Source: Bacteroidales bacterium (GTDB lineage: Bacteria; Bacteroidota; Bacteroidia; Bacteroidales; UBA932). Taken from it: a stretch of DNA of 64,000 nt. Shown here piece after piece: positions 23,634 to 32,460 of this stretch (position 1 is the first letter of the stretch; each line of letters opens with the position of its first letter). Both the position numbers and the translations under genes were made by a program. The stretch spans positions 1-64,000 of the forward strand of contig JAFURF010000006.1 in NCBI GenBank assembly GCA_017471965.1, read 5' to 3'. A model generated the notes under the pieces. That model saw only the letters and a program-made list of their open reading frames with translations. It ran no database searches and was not told the origin of the DNA.

Positions 23634-26633
23634 ATGTACAGAATAATACCACAGAACATTCCGCAACATAAAAGGGCAGAAATCAATGAGAAGATACTCT
23701 TCTCCCTCTCCACTTCCAGACCGCTCCCTCCTGAAACCGTATACAACTGCTATACCGGTGACGGAGGCCTGCATGGCCTGAACAGAAACGACTACCAGTC
23801 CTACCATGCTTACGCGGAAGCGAAGAAAGAGATCGAGAACGGCCAGTTCCTTACGCCTCATGCGCTGTGCCGCGACCTGGTCGCCATGCTGGACGTCAAG
23901 GCAGACGAGACGGTCATCGAGATGTGCTGCGGTACCGGAAACTTCATCAACTGGCTGCCAAACCAGAACGCCGTAAGAGCGTTCGACGTGGACGCCAAAG
24001 CCGTCATCGTCGCAAAATACCTGTATCCTGAAGCGGAAATCACACGAGAGGACCTTGCAATCTTCGAGAGCCGTCAGAGGTACGACATAGCCATCGGAAA
24101 CCCTCCGTTCAACCTGACGATTGCAGGAGAACTGTCGCAGATGCTCTGGCTGAACAAGTCGGCGCGATGCCTTGCCCCAGGCGGACTGCTCATGGCGATA
24201 GTCCCGGCCTCGTTCCTTGCAGATGCCTTTCAGGACAAGACGAGGATAGAGGAGGCAGGAAGACATCTTTCCTTCATCGGGCAGGCTCTCCTTCCTGAAG
24301 ACGCCTTCGCCGCTTCAGGTGTCGATTCATTCCAGACGAAGGTCATGGTCTTCCACCGGAAGGCCGACTGTCTGGAAACAGGTTCCTACAGTCCTGAAGA
24401 TGTTATCACCATAGATGTCCTCACTCAGAGGATAAGGGATTACAGGGCACTCAAGACATCCAGACGTCTTGACCTAAGGCGTGAAACCAGAATCATCGAC
24501 GAAGCGGAGTCGGAAGCGTTCGAATACAGGCTGGCCAAATATATGTATGAACTCAGGACTCATGAGGCCCTTCACAAGCATGTGGACAGCGCCATGGCCC
24601 TCGTCGCAAAGTACAGGAACCAGCAACCGCCCGAGAATGCAACGAAAGAACAGTATGAACACTGGGAAAAGACCCGTCTCCGTCCTGCAGGAGTGCTTGC
24701 CGTACTCCGAAGATACATAAGGGAACAGAACCGCAAGACACGCAGGGAAGTATCCCTGGTGAAGACAAACTACTCCTTCAAACTGAAGCAATACAGTCCG
24801 AGGCTTCTCGACAAGACCGAACAGCGGACCATACCGATAAGGGACCTCGTCATATACAGTTCTTCCGCTCTTCCTGTCTCGCTTGACAAGACCACCGCAC
24901 CTCCGGATCAATACAGGGCTGCAATGAGAATGATACGGAAGAAGCGAGAAGAATTCAAAAGGATGACAATCCCACTGGAAGAGCACGTCCCTTCACCGGA
25001 GCATCTGCAGTACGTCGAGGATGCGACATTCATCAACGCCGAAGGCACCGTATGCCGCTTCACCGAACTCCAGAAGAAAGATCTCGCCGTAATACTGGGC
25101 CGTGAACGGTGTCTGCTGAACTGGCAGCAGGGGTCGGGCAAGACCGCCGCCGTGTTCCACAGGGCGAGATACCTCAGTGACAGACATCTTGTGAAGAATA
25201 CGCTGATAGTCGCTCCGCCAATCGCCGTAAGGATGACATGGGAGCCATTCCTCAGACGTAACGGAATCAGGTCCGTCACCCTCAGGAAACACAGTGACCT
25301 TGATTCGGTCGCCGACGGCACATTCATTGTGATTCCGACCACAATGCTCGCCAGATACCGGTATCAGATAAGACGGTTCGTCAAGACGCGCTGCAGAAAA
25401 CTCTGTCTGGTCTTCGACGAGTCGGACGAACTCACCAACCCTTCATCACAGAGAACACGTCTGGTCCTGTCCCTGTTCCGTCGTCTGCGATACAAGGTGC
25501 TGGCAACAGGTACCACCACCAGAAACAACATCGCCGAACTGTACAGCCAGTTGGAACTGCTTTACAACAACTCACCGCTGATGACCTGCTGGTGCTCGAG
25601 GCGCTATGAGACGGACAGCGAAGGAGATCTGATAGCCATTCCTAATGAAATGTACAGAACGCCGTTCCCTCCGCGAGGAGGATACCGGCTCTTCAGGTCA
25701 TGTCACTGTCCTGTCAAGACAACGGTCTTCGGCATAGAGAAGATGAACCAGGATGTCCGGAACGCGGATGCCCTCAGGGAAATCATCGACAGGACTATCA
25801 TAACAAGGAAGTTCAAAGACTTTGCCGGAGACAGGTATACGGTAAGATGCCATGCCGTCACGCCGTCGGAAGCCGAGGCGAAGGTCTACGACAAGGTGAT
25901 AAAGGAATTCCACCAGATATGCCATGTCTACTTTCATGACACGGGAAACTCCAGAAAGGAAGCAGGTCTGATGCTTGCACGGCAGATCCGTCTGCTCATC
26001 CGTGCCTGCTCCACTCCGAACCTGATGGAAGGATACGCAGGGACGTCGCTCCCGGTCAAGACCGGACGCATCGCGTCGATCATCGCCTCCTGCCAGGGAA
26101 AAGTCGCCGTCGGATGCACAAGCCTCGAGGCCGTGCAGATGTACCGGGACTTTCTTGAGAAGGAATTCCCGGCCAGAACGGTACATGTGGTGACAGGCGA
26201 AGTGGACTTCAAGAAACGTTCGGAGATCACCGGCAGGTTCAACGCATCCTCGGATGACATCCTGGTATGCACGCAGCAGAGCCTTTCCAGTTCGGTCAAC
26301 ATCCCTGACTGTGACGATGTCATCATAGAATCACTGCAATGGAACATCCCGCGTATGGAACAGTTCTACTTCAGGTTCATAAGGCTGGATTCAAAGAACA
26401 GGAAGAACATCCATTTCGTCATATACACGGATTCCATCGAACAGAACCTGATGGCCCTGGTGACAACGAAGGAAAGGCTGAACGACTTCATCAGGACAGG
26501 CAGCGTCAAATCCGAGGAAGACATCAATGACGAATTCGGAATAGACGAAGACATGCTCCGCTCGTTCCTAGGAAAGGAGACGGATGAGAAAGGACGCGTG
26601 AGCCTGACCTGGGGGCATCAGAAGGTTTCATGA
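23634..26633 (+). CDS. N6-adenine methyltransferase fused to an SF2 helicase
   Basis: The 999-residue protein has two parts. Residues about 60-280 are a gamma-type adenine methyltransferase: motif I VIEMCCGTGNF and motif IV AIGNPPFNL. Residues about 480-950 are an SNF2-like helicase: Walker A WQQGSGKTAA, DESD in LVFDESDEL, ATGTTTRNN as motif III, and a C-terminal RecA lobe with CTQQSLSSSVNIPDCD; an arginine-rich end replaces the usual QxxGRxxR. No specificity subunit or nuclease domain is seen, so it could be an anti-restriction DarB-like or epigenetic factor. It is the largest gene in its unit. Confidence 0.85.
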   Translation: MYRIIPQNIPQHKRAEINEKILFSLSTSRPLPPETVYNCYTGDGGLHGLNRNDYQSYHAYAEAKKEIENGQFLTPHALCRDLVAMLDVKADETVIEMCCGTGNFINWLPNQNAVRAFDVDAKAVIVAKYLYPEAEITREDLAIFESRQRYDIAIGNPPFNLTIAGELSQMLWLNKSARCLAPGGLLMAIVPASFLADAFQDKTRIEEAGRHLSFIGQALLPEDAFAASGVDSFQTKVMVFHRKADCLETGSYSPEDVITIDVLTQRIRDYRALKTSRRLDLRRETRIIDEAESEAFEYRLAKYMYELRTHEALHKHVDSAMALVAKYRNQQPPENATKEQYEHWEKTRLRPAGVLAVLRRYIREQNRKTRREVSLVKTNYSFKLKQYSPRLLDKTEQRTIPIRDLVIYSSSALPVSLDKTTAPPDQYRAAMRMIRKKREEFKRMTIPLEEHVPSPEHLQYVEDATFINAEGTVCRFTELQKKDLAVILGRERCLLNWQQGSGKTAAVFHRARYLSDRHLVKNTLIVAPPIAVRMTWEPFLRRNGIRSVTLRKHSDLDSVADGTFIVIPTTMLARYRYQIRRFVKTRCRKLCLVFDESDELTNPSSQRTRLVLSLFRRLRYKVLATGTTTRNNIAELYSQLELLYNNSPLMTCWCSRRYETDSEGDLIAIPNEMYRTPFPPRGGYRLFRSCHCPVKTTVFGIEKMNQDVRNADALREIIDRTIITRKFKDFAGDRYTVRCHAVTPSEAEAKVYDKVIKEFHQICHVYFHDTGNSRKEAGLMLARQIRLLIRACSTPNLMEGYAGTSLPVKTGRIASIIASCQGKVAVGCTSLEAVQMYRDFLEKEFPARTVHVVTGEVDFKKRSEITGRFNASSDDILVCTQQSLSSSVNIPDCDDVIIESLQWNIPRMEQFYFRFIRLDSKNRKNIHFVIYTDSIEQNLMALVTTKERLNDFIRTGSVKSEEDINDEFGIDEDMLRSFLGKETDEKGRVSLTWGHQKVS

Positions 26634-26648
26634 ACAAAACTGTCAGAA

Positions 26649-26945
26649 ATGAATTACAAAGAACTCATCAACAAATGGGGCGACTGCCCCGACAGGCAAA
26701 AGATGACTGCCCGACAGGAACGTGAATATGTCGACGACTGGTACCAAACAGGTACCAGCCTGCCGACAAAACCATATTCGCCTCTCTCTTCAGAGGACAA
26801 GGACTATGAAGGACAGGAATTCGAAGTGGTCGGCATACTGACCGAAGAGGAAGCAGACCTGGAATGTCTTCCGATATGGAAGATACGAATGAAGGATGAA
26901 CGCATACTCGAAGCGGTCTGTGACGAAATATTCCAATTTGACTGA
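26649..26945 (+). CDS. Hypothetical protein
   Basis: 98 residues, acidic; YEGQEFEVVGILTEEEADLE and WKIRMKDERILEAVCDEIF suggest a small beta-barrel of the SH3/YopX-like kind. Follows the methyltransferase-helicase by 15 bases. Confidence 0.6.
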   Translation: MNYKELINKWGDCPDRQKMTARQEREYVDDWYQTGTSLPTKPYSPLSSEDKDYEGQEFEVVGILTEEEADLECLPIWKIRMKDERILEAVCDEIFQFD

Positions 26946-26958
26946 AGCAAACAACATC

Positions 26959-27393
26959 ATGGAAAATCTGATCAATGTAGACCTGTCACAAATCGACGGG
27001 ACATATGTCATCACCAACCCGACACTCCGAAACATGCATGCGGAAGCGGATGCGGTGCAGACATTCCTTGAGAGGGAAGTGGACATCAACGACATCGCCA
27101 TGCTCCCGTACCGCCTGAACCAGATGGACGCATACCTGCACAGGCTGTCCGACATGCAGTCAAGGGCGAAAGCCATGAAGGAATACGCCAAGATGACATA
27201 CATGGCGCAGAACGAAAAGGCACTGTCAAAGATGACCGCGACCAATTCCAACCGCATCATCAGTGCGGCCCTCTATGAATTCACCGTCACTGCAGACAGG
27301 ATGGATGCACTCTACACGTCCCTCACTCACGCCTGCAGGAACATAAGCATCCAACTCAGTTGGATCAAGAAGACAATGGAACTGGGCGGTTGA
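26959..27393 (+). CDS. Hypothetical helical protein
   Basis: 144 residues from ATG 26959 (MENLINVDLSQIDGTY). Almost entirely helical, with heptad-like stretches (YRLNQMDAYLHRLSDMQSRAK), so a coiled-coil bundle is likely. Last gene of its unit; a strong terminator follows immediately. Confidence 0.65.
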   Translation: MENLINVDLSQIDGTYVITNPTLRNMHAEADAVQTFLEREVDINDIAMLPYRLNQMDAYLHRLSDMQSRAKAMKEYAKMTYMAQNEKALSKMTATNSNRIISAALYEFTVTADRMDALYTSLTHACRNISIQLSWIKKTMELGG

Positions 27394-27430
27394 AGGCGAC
27401 TAATAATTGATTTAGTCGCCTTCTCATTCT
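27392..27430 (+). terminator. Terminator of the 20969-27393 unit
   Basis: GAAGGCGACTAA (27392-27403) pairs with TTAGTCGCCTTC (27412-27423) and is followed by TCATTCTTTT. The left arm overlaps the stop codon of the preceding gene. Confidence 0.8.
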
Positions 27431-27482
27431 TTTCAAGAAAGTTATTCCGCAACATTTCTCAAATCAAAATCATATATGTAAA

Positions 27483-27602
27483 GCACTCCCTGTGCAACGC
27501 AAGTCTCGCGCTTCGCGCTCACCCTTCGGGCCTGAAAGGACTTGCTGATGCACAGGGAGTGTTTTTTTGTGTCCAACAAATTCGGGAAGTTCATCACTTC
27601 CC
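27483..27602 (+). promoter_or_regulatory. UNCG double-hairpin leader element, copy 4 of 10
   Basis: 13-bp outer stem GCACTCCCTGTGC/GCACAGGGAGTGT, inner GCAAGT/ACTTGC, conserved CTCACCCTTCGGG, tail TTTTTTT, then GGGAAG/CTTCCC (27584-27602). Unlike other copies, no start codon follows directly; a further 100 bases with a CCCGG/CCGGG hairpin (about 27647-27675) come first. Confidence 0.8.
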
Positions 27603-27707
27603 TTACAAAGAAACAAAACAAAAAAATAACGACTAAGCGTGAAAAACCCGGCACGCTATATAAATAAACGAACCGGGCATGTCTAACTTTCTGAAAGGAG
27701 GCAAAAT

Positions 27708-27767
27708 ATGCGATTCAAAGTAATTTTGCGTTTCAGATGGTTCAAAGTCGTTATTTCGAACTACTGA
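27708..27767 (+). CDS. 19-residue basic peptide with a strong Shine-Dalgarno
   Basis: ATG 27708 is preceded at eight bases by GAAAGGAGG, an almost perfect Shine-Dalgarno rarely seen in this window. The peptide reads MRFKVILRFRWFKVVISNY, basic and hydrophobic. A GGGGCG/CGCCCC hairpin follows (27774-27791). It could be a leader peptide for the 27820 gene or a toxin-like peptide; it may also be a chance frame. Confidence 0.35.
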   Translation: MRFKVILRFRWFKVVISNY

Positions 27768-27819
27768 AACCAGGGGCGTTACAGCGCCCCGCTCCTTTTC
27801 ACTGCAAATATAGATAAAA

Positions 27820-28266
27820 ATGAAATATATACAATTCAAATCAAGAACTTTCTATCAGGGCTTCATCTCTCCGGAACCTGAAGTCATCTTCGTCTTCGGA
27901 AGTAATCCAGAAGGACGTCACGGAGCCGGCGCGGCCAAGATAGCAAGACTCCAGTTCGGAGCGGTCTACGGAAACGGTGAAGGACTTCAAGGAAGGGCTT
28001 ATGCACTTCCAACAAAAGACCTAAGGGTCAAAGCCAACAACGGATACAGAAGTATTTCTCCTGAACGGATAATGCAGTCCATCCGGAAACTGTATGCGGT
28101 GGCAAGACAGAATCCGGAATTGAAATTCTGCATCGCGTACACAAACACCGAATCCAGGTCCTTGAATGGATATACAGGCTACGAGATGGCCGGAATGTTC
28201 GCCAAGGCGGAGGATTCAATCCCAGAGAACATAATCTTCAGTGAAAACTGGAAAAACCTATTCTGA
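27820..28266 (+). CDS. Macrodomain-like phage/plasmid protein (GSNxxGRHGAGAA family)
   Basis: 148 residues. Near the start is VIFVFGSNPEGRHGAGAAKIA, then YALPTKDLR and IAYTNTESRSLNGYTGYEMAGMF. This glycine-rich GSN-GRHGAGAA motif with YALPTK marks a family of small phage and plasmid proteins that resemble macrodomains; a nucleotide or ADP-ribose-binding role is suggested for that fold but unproven. It follows the 19-residue peptide by 52 bases, and its 3' neighbour starts two bases downstream. Confidence 0.6.
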   Translation: MKYIQFKSRTFYQGFISPEPEVIFVFGSNPEGRHGAGAAKIARLQFGAVYGNGEGLQGRAYALPTKDLRVKANNGYRSISPERIMQSIRKLYAVARQNPELKFCIAYTNTESRSLNGYTGYEMAGMFAKAEDSIPENIIFSENWKNLF

Positions 28267-28267
28267 T

Positions 28268-28690
28268 ATGAAACAAGAAGCAATCAACAGAATGAATACT
28301 CTCGGACTGTCCCCGACAATCATAGAGGTGTTTCAGAAACATGGAACTGTCGTAGGATCTTCAGATGTGCTTACATACGTCAGGACCGCCGGTTCCCAGA
28401 ATGAAATGATCGAAAAGGCCCTTGAAGAACTCAGAAGCATCGATCCCAATGCCGTAGCATACCATGTGGTGATAGGAGAAATTCCTAATGTCCCGGAGAG
28501 ATACATGGTGTGCAACGTCCTGTTCGTCTCAAGCCACAGGGAAGACTGGCCCTACGAAAGACCGACAGAACTGAGAAAAGGGACATTCTCCGTACAGTGT
28601 CTTGCATACAACTGCACTGTCCCTGAATTCACCGACATAGGAATATGTCAGTTCACTTCAAACAACATCGGACTCAAAAGAATCAGATAG
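28268..28690 (+). CDS. Hypothetical protein
   Basis: 140 residues from ATG 28268 (MKQEAINRMNTLGLSPTIIEVF), helical start, then strands. No motif recognised. Separated by a base or two from both neighbours. Confidence 0.6.
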   Translation: MKQEAINRMNTLGLSPTIIEVFQKHGTVVGSSDVLTYVRTAGSQNEMIEKALEELRSIDPNAVAYHVVIGEIPNVPERYMVCNVLFVSSHREDWPYERPTELRKGTFSVQCLAYNCTVPEFTDIGICQFTSNNIGLKRIR

Positions 28691-28692
28691 CC

Positions 28693-29595
28693 ATGACTGC
28701 AGAGAGACTCATAGAAATAAACAAGGACCGATATCTCCTTGTTCATAAATTAAACGAAGAGGACTACGGCAAGATACAGAATGTCATGGACCTCCTGTCC
28801 TTCCATCACTGCCTGAGCGACAAGCCGAAAGTTGGAGACCTCGTGGAAGGAGCATACTATGACGGAGCATGCCCATACCATTCAGGCAGAATCGAAAAGA
28901 TAGAAGGTGACGAAGTCGTCATCTGCTGTAAACCTTTTATCCCGTTCGTATCCTTTCACGAAGGAAAGATACATCTCTCGATGAGCGGTGGTCCGTTCAT
29001 CACACAGAAGATATCGGAACTGGTTCCCGTCAGAGACGACAAGGCACAGTACAAGTTCTGGGGACATGTCGGAGCATGTGCCAACGGAGCGATTGCGGTA
29101 GAGACACAGGTCAAGAGATGGAAGGTACCTTACGAAAAGATACCCTCATCCTACGTCTCGGAAGTAGATGAAGTAAGTCTTGAACGTAATCCCATACACA
29201 ACTCGAAGGTCATCCTTCATATTGATCATATGTTTTTCTTTGCGAGATACAGAAGCATGAAGCAATTACAGGATCTTGCCGACCTCATGGGATTCACCTT
29301 CACTCTTGACGAGGAATCATCACGTCCGGGATTCAGAATGTACAACATGTCCCATCAAATCGTCACAGGACGCCTATTCTGGAATACGGACGTCCTTCCG
29401 AAAGAAGCAAAACCGTTCATGGGCTTTTCAAACGGAAACTTGTGTACCTGCTATTTCGTCAGGGATGACGATAACAAGGAAATCGTCATCTACGAACCGA
29501 ATCCTAATTCAAAACAAGTATATGATGCAATGGATATCCATTCGCAGATTAACTATGTAAGTGAACACGGCAAAGCCGGCCCTAAATTCTCTTGA
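28693..29595 (+). CDS. DUF4121-like hypothetical protein
   Basis: The 300-residue protein begins MTAERLIEINKDRYLLVHKL and contains YGKIQNVMDLLSFHHCL, VGDLVEGAYYDG, and a long conserved-looking strand region. From memory this layout resembles DUF4121, a Bacteroidales mobile-element family; I am only moderately sure. No catalytic motif is obvious. It lies in a closely spaced run of unknown genes with zinc-binding neighbours. Confidence 0.5.
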   Translation: MTAERLIEINKDRYLLVHKLNEEDYGKIQNVMDLLSFHHCLSDKPKVGDLVEGAYYDGACPYHSGRIEKIEGDEVVICCKPFIPFVSFHEGKIHLSMSGGPFITQKISELVPVRDDKAQYKFWGHVGACANGAIAVETQVKRWKVPYEKIPSSYVSEVDEVSLERNPIHNSKVILHIDHMFFFARYRSMKQLQDLADLMGFTFTLDEESSRPGFRMYNMSHQIVTGRLFWNTDVLPKEAKPFMGFSNGNLCTCYFVRDDDNKEIVIYEPNPNSKQVYDAMDIHSQINYVSEHGKAGPKFS

Positions 29596-29600
29596 CACAA

Positions 29601-29897
29601 ATGTACTTTCAAATCACCTACTGCATGCGGAACGAAGATACAAGAATCTTCTCCCACCTGCCCGTCACCCATATGGTGACAACAGACCGTAAGGAAGCCG
29701 AAAAGTGGTTCGATGCCGCCGTGAAGAAAGCGCAGAGAAGCCACTTCAACAAACTCATCTCGGTAGAAGACAAGAAGCCCAACTGCATGTGCAGCCTCAA
29801 GGAGGCCCAGTTCGAATGCGGCGAACCAGGCTATGTCAAGGGAAGATTCCTGATCAATCTTACCTGCTACTCTCACAATCCCATGTCAGACAACTAA
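29601..29897 (+). CDS. Small hypothetical protein
   Basis: 98 residues from ATG 29601 (MYFQITYCMRNEDTRIF); an upstream TTG is possible but unnecessary. Three cysteines in the second half. No family recognised. Confidence 0.55.
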   Translation: MYFQITYCMRNEDTRIFSHLPVTHMVTTDRKEAEKWFDAAVKKAQRSHFNKLISVEDKKPNCMCSLKEAQFECGEPGYVKGRFLINLTCYSHNPMSDN

Positions 29898-29900
29898 AAA

Positions 29901-30425
29901 ATGAATATGAACAGAATCAAAAGAAGCATCCAACTTTCCAGCATGCTGAGAAAGTTGAGAGAAGACATGGCCGCAGAACTTGCGGCCACTTCACACCGCC
30001 CTCAAGGGTGGCTGCCAAGAACAGTGTTCGTCGAGGAAGATGAATATGAAGCCGGTTTCGTGCCTTACAGGGTGCAGGAAATCCATGAGGACCGCACATT
30101 CACAGGAACTCATCTCCTGACGGGCAAGAAAGTGAAGATGCCTCTCACCGAAATAAACATCGACTGGCTGAACCTCCTCATCGACATCTACGCCTGCGAA
30201 TGCAAGGAACAGAACCTTGAGGAAGAAGAAGTCCGCCGTTGCGACCATTGCGGAAAACCGATGAAGGAAGGCTACTACCTCGGTGGTGAATACGCATGCA
30301 GCGACGAATGCTGTCTGGCACTGTACAACGGTGACGAGGCACAGATGAAGGAAGACCTGAGCCATGCCGACGAAGATGACGGCGAATGCTATTACACAGA
30401 CTGGGAATCATATATCACTGACTGA
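29901..30425 (+). CDS. Hypothetical protein with MYM/FCS-type zinc finger
   Basis: 174 residues. A helical N-terminus, an SH3-like region (VPYRVQEIHEDRTFTG), and a C-terminal zinc finger RRCDHCGKPMKEGYYLGGEYACSDECC near residues 113-140, the pattern of TRASH/MYM-type fingers. The tail is acidic. Probably binds protein or nucleic acid; function unknown. Confidence 0.6.
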   Translation: MNMNRIKRSIQLSSMLRKLREDMAAELAATSHRPQGWLPRTVFVEEDEYEAGFVPYRVQEIHEDRTFTGTHLLTGKKVKMPLTEINIDWLNLLIDIYACECKEQNLEEEEVRRCDHCGKPMKEGYYLGGEYACSDECCLALYNGDEAQMKEDLSHADEDDGECYYTDWESYITD

Positions 30426-30427
30426 CC

Positions 30428-31012
30428 ATGAAAATAATAAGAAAACACTATGGAACGATAGAACTGGGCTCCAGCATAGTGCTGTCAGATCCATGCTACG
30501 AACCAGATACCTGGTGTTCGGCAACACTGCACATCATGCGTCCGGGCATCTACGACTGCTACGCCGACTTCTGCGACCAGTCTGAATGGGGCCTAAGAGT
30601 CGCAAGACTTGTAATAGTCCCTGCAGAAACAAACGAGACCCTTGACTACAGACATGAAATCCAGGCCTGCCTCTGTGTCGATGCGGGTGTATTCGGAGTC
30701 TATGACCGTACCTACTTCCATAGGAAGAAAAGTGAAAATGCCGAAGCCTGGTACGACACGAATGTCCTCTCCTGGAGCATGAAGGAAGAGGCGTTCATCT
30801 GCGAGGACGGCAAGGGCTTCATCACCACCTCCGGATTCGGTGACGGTGTATATGAGGCGTTCTGCTCCCATGACGAGTCAGGACGGATCAATGCCATCAG
30901 TGTCGTGTTCATCCAGCCTGAAGAAGACGACAAGGAAGGCTTCGAGGTCATCAATATGGTCGACAATGAAACCGACCTATCCTGCATCAAGGAAATACTC
31001 AAGAACTCCTGA
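30428..31012 (+). CDS. DUF4241-like protein
   Basis: 194 residues. IVLSDPCYEPDTWC near the start, then CVDAGVFGVYDRTYF, GFGDGVYEAFCSHDESGRINAISVVFI. The SDPCY motif, the VDAG-FG strand and the GDG-Y-V ending are typical of DUF4241 and related immunity-like proteins. Function unknown. A promoter and a histone-like gene follow. Confidence 0.6.
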   Translation: MKIIRKHYGTIELGSSIVLSDPCYEPDTWCSATLHIMRPGIYDCYADFCDQSEWGLRVARLVIVPAETNETLDYRHEIQACLCVDAGVFGVYDRTYFHRKKSENAEAWYDTNVLSWSMKEEAFICEDGKGFITTSGFGDGVYEAFCSHDESGRINAISVVFIQPEEDDKEGFEVINMVDNETDLSCIKEILKNS

Positions 31013-31021
31013 AAAGGATTC

Positions 31022-31051
31022 TTGATACATAAAAATTAATAATTAACTTTG
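31022..31051 (+). promoter_or_regulatory. Bacteroidetes promoter of the histone H1-like gene
   Basis: TTG at 31022-31024, then exactly 19 bases, then TAACTTTG at 31044-31051, a full match to TTG-N19-TAnnTTTG, 17 bases before the start codon at 31069. Confidence 0.85.
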
Positions 31052-31068
31052 TATAAAACAGTTTCATC

Positions 31069-31242
31069 ATGAAAGAACTCGTTGAAAAGATCAAGACAAA
31101 CTTCGAGGCCTTCGCTCAGAATGCGGACGCCCAGGTTGAAAAACAGAACAAGGCTGCCGGCACACGTGCCCGCAAGGCAGCCCTCGAACTCATGAAGGAC
31201 CTGAAGGAATTCAGGAAACAGTCGGTTGACGCTTCCAAGTAA
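31069..31242 (+). CDS. Histone H1-like (Hc1-type) DNA-binding protein
   Basis: The 57-residue protein begins MKELVEKIKTNFEAFAQ and carries KQNKAAGTRARKAALELMKDLKEFRK, matching the small histone H1-like protein conserved in Bacteroidetes chromosomes. It is helical, lysine-rich and should bind and compact DNA. It has its own consensus promoter and terminator, so it is a monocistronic, probably well-expressed gene. A plasmid-borne copy suggests the element manages its own nucleoid or masks its effect on the host (H-NS-like stealth role, inferred). Confidence 0.9.
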   Translation: MKELVEKIKTNFEAFAQNADAQVEKQNKAAGTRARKAALELMKDLKEFRKQSVDASK

Positions 31243-31259
31243 GGCCCTTATCCTTTACT

Positions 31260-31293
31260 GACACTCCCGCCTTAAGACGGGAGTGTCTTGTTT
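31260..31293 (+). terminator. Terminator of the histone H1-like gene
   Basis: GACACTCCCG (31260-31269) pairs with CGGGAGTGTC (31278-31287), followed by TTGTTT. Confidence 0.88.
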
Positions 31294-31326
31294 CATACTA
31301 TCAAACTATCATCTCCAAAACAAATC

Positions 31327-31842
31327 ATGTCACACAATAATATAGGTTCTGATTACATTCAATATGCAAAAGACATAGCAAAAGCAGAAAAAGAACTTAT
31401 GATTGTACCTAGAATCAGAATCAACCTATGCTATAGGAATAATGACAAACTTGAAATACTATATACATATGACATAAAAAGAAAAGACAGGGAACGTTGG
31501 GCATGGGTCATAAACTGGAGACGTGCAAAACTGATATGCGAAAACCCACGCCGACACATAATTACAACAGAAAGTCATTATGATAAAAACAGCGGATTAG
31601 ACTACGGCTTTAATTCCTGCCTATATCGTCTGATCAGCCTAAAAGGACAGATTGCTAAACAGGAAAAGAATATTCAGGAATATATAAAAGCAAATGCAGA
31701 TAATATGTTCTTTGACGAAAAGAATGATCCAAAACTATTAAAAATTCAAGCAAAACTAGAACAAAAGAAAGCGAATGTTTCTATTGCTGAAAACATCTTA
31801 AAAGAAAAAGTCATAGAATATCAAAAACAAAAAAATCAATAA
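31327..31842 (+). CDS. Hypothetical coiled-coil protein
   Basis: 171 residues from ATG 31327 (MSHNNIGSDYIQYAKD). The C-terminal 70 residues are lysine/glutamate heptads (LLKIQAKLEQKKANVSIAEN), a coiled coil. The gene is noticeably more AT-rich than its neighbours, which suggests later arrival. Five bases separate it from ssb. Confidence 0.6.
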   Translation: MSHNNIGSDYIQYAKDIAKAEKELMIVPRIRINLCYRNNDKLEILYTYDIKRKDRERWAWVINWRRAKLICENPRRHIITTESHYDKNSGLDYGFNSCLYRLISLKGQIAKQEKNIQEYIKANADNMFFDEKNDPKLLKIQAKLEQKKANVSIAENILKEKVIEYQKQKNQ

Positions 31843-31847
31843 ATCCT

Positions 31848-32177
31848 ATGCAACACCAAGACATCAACAGGATAGAAATCTGCGGAAAGGTCGGCACAGT
31901 CCGCCTAAACGAAGTGCAAGGCCTCAAGGTCGCCAACTTCTCCGTCGCTACTGAATGCGTGTTCGTCAAGAACGACGGCTTCATAGTATCCGAAACCACC
32001 TGGCATAACGTCACATCATGGCAGAAGGAAGACGGCCCTTCTCTTGATGACCTCCAGAAAGGATGCAGAGTCCACCTTACAGGAAGACTCAGAACGCAAA
32101 GGTATACCGCCGCAGATGGTACCGAGAGAAATTACAATGAAATAATCACTGATAATCTGAAGATTGTCAAAGAATAA
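31848..32177 (+). CDS. ssb: Single-stranded DNA-binding protein (OB fold), first of two
   Basis: 109 residues with the SSB OB-fold pattern: INRIEICGKVGTVRLNEVQGLKVANFSVATE, then TTWHNVTSW, CRVHLTGRLRTQRYT and a final ITDNLKIVK. It lacks the acidic C-terminal tip of chromosomal SSB and is close to the minimal domain, as in many Bacteroides plasmids and conjugative elements. A second, more divergent SSB is at 53198. Confidence 0.85.
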   Translation: MQHQDINRIEICGKVGTVRLNEVQGLKVANFSVATECVFVKNDGFIVSETTWHNVTSWQKEDGPSLDDLQKGCRVHLTGRLRTQRYTAADGTERNYNEIITDNLKIVKE

Positions 32178-32220
32178 TTATTTCCGCATACCAGATGGAA
32201 AATTACTCCCCAAAAATATA

Positions 32221-32254
32221 AGCAGGAGCGGCAAGCCGTTCCTGCTTTTTTTTG
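32221..32254 (+). terminator. Terminator after ssb
   Basis: AGCAGGA..GGC..GCC..TCCTGCT hairpin followed by eight T residues, 44 bases after the ssb stop. Confidence 0.9.
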
Positions 32255-32460
32255 AACATGTCACTCATCCCACATTATGGAACAAGGCATCATGCATCTC
32301 CCTTTTTTTACTGGTCAAGTAAAAAAAGAGGATCCAAGATGCGCCGGCAACTCCGTTGCAGTCGCGCTACGCGCCTTTGGTACGTCATACGCACACAATG
32401 AAGCATCCCTCCGCTTCGTTCCATTTACAAAAATTCTATATACTCAAAAAACATTGATTC
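32255..32460 (+). other. Intergenic stretch without a credible gene
   Basis: About 200 bases between the ssb terminator and leader element 5. It contains a CCCTTTTTTTAC..GTAAAAAAAGAGG inverted repeat (about 32299-32333), which could act as a second terminator, and no frame with coding character. Confidence 0.4.
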
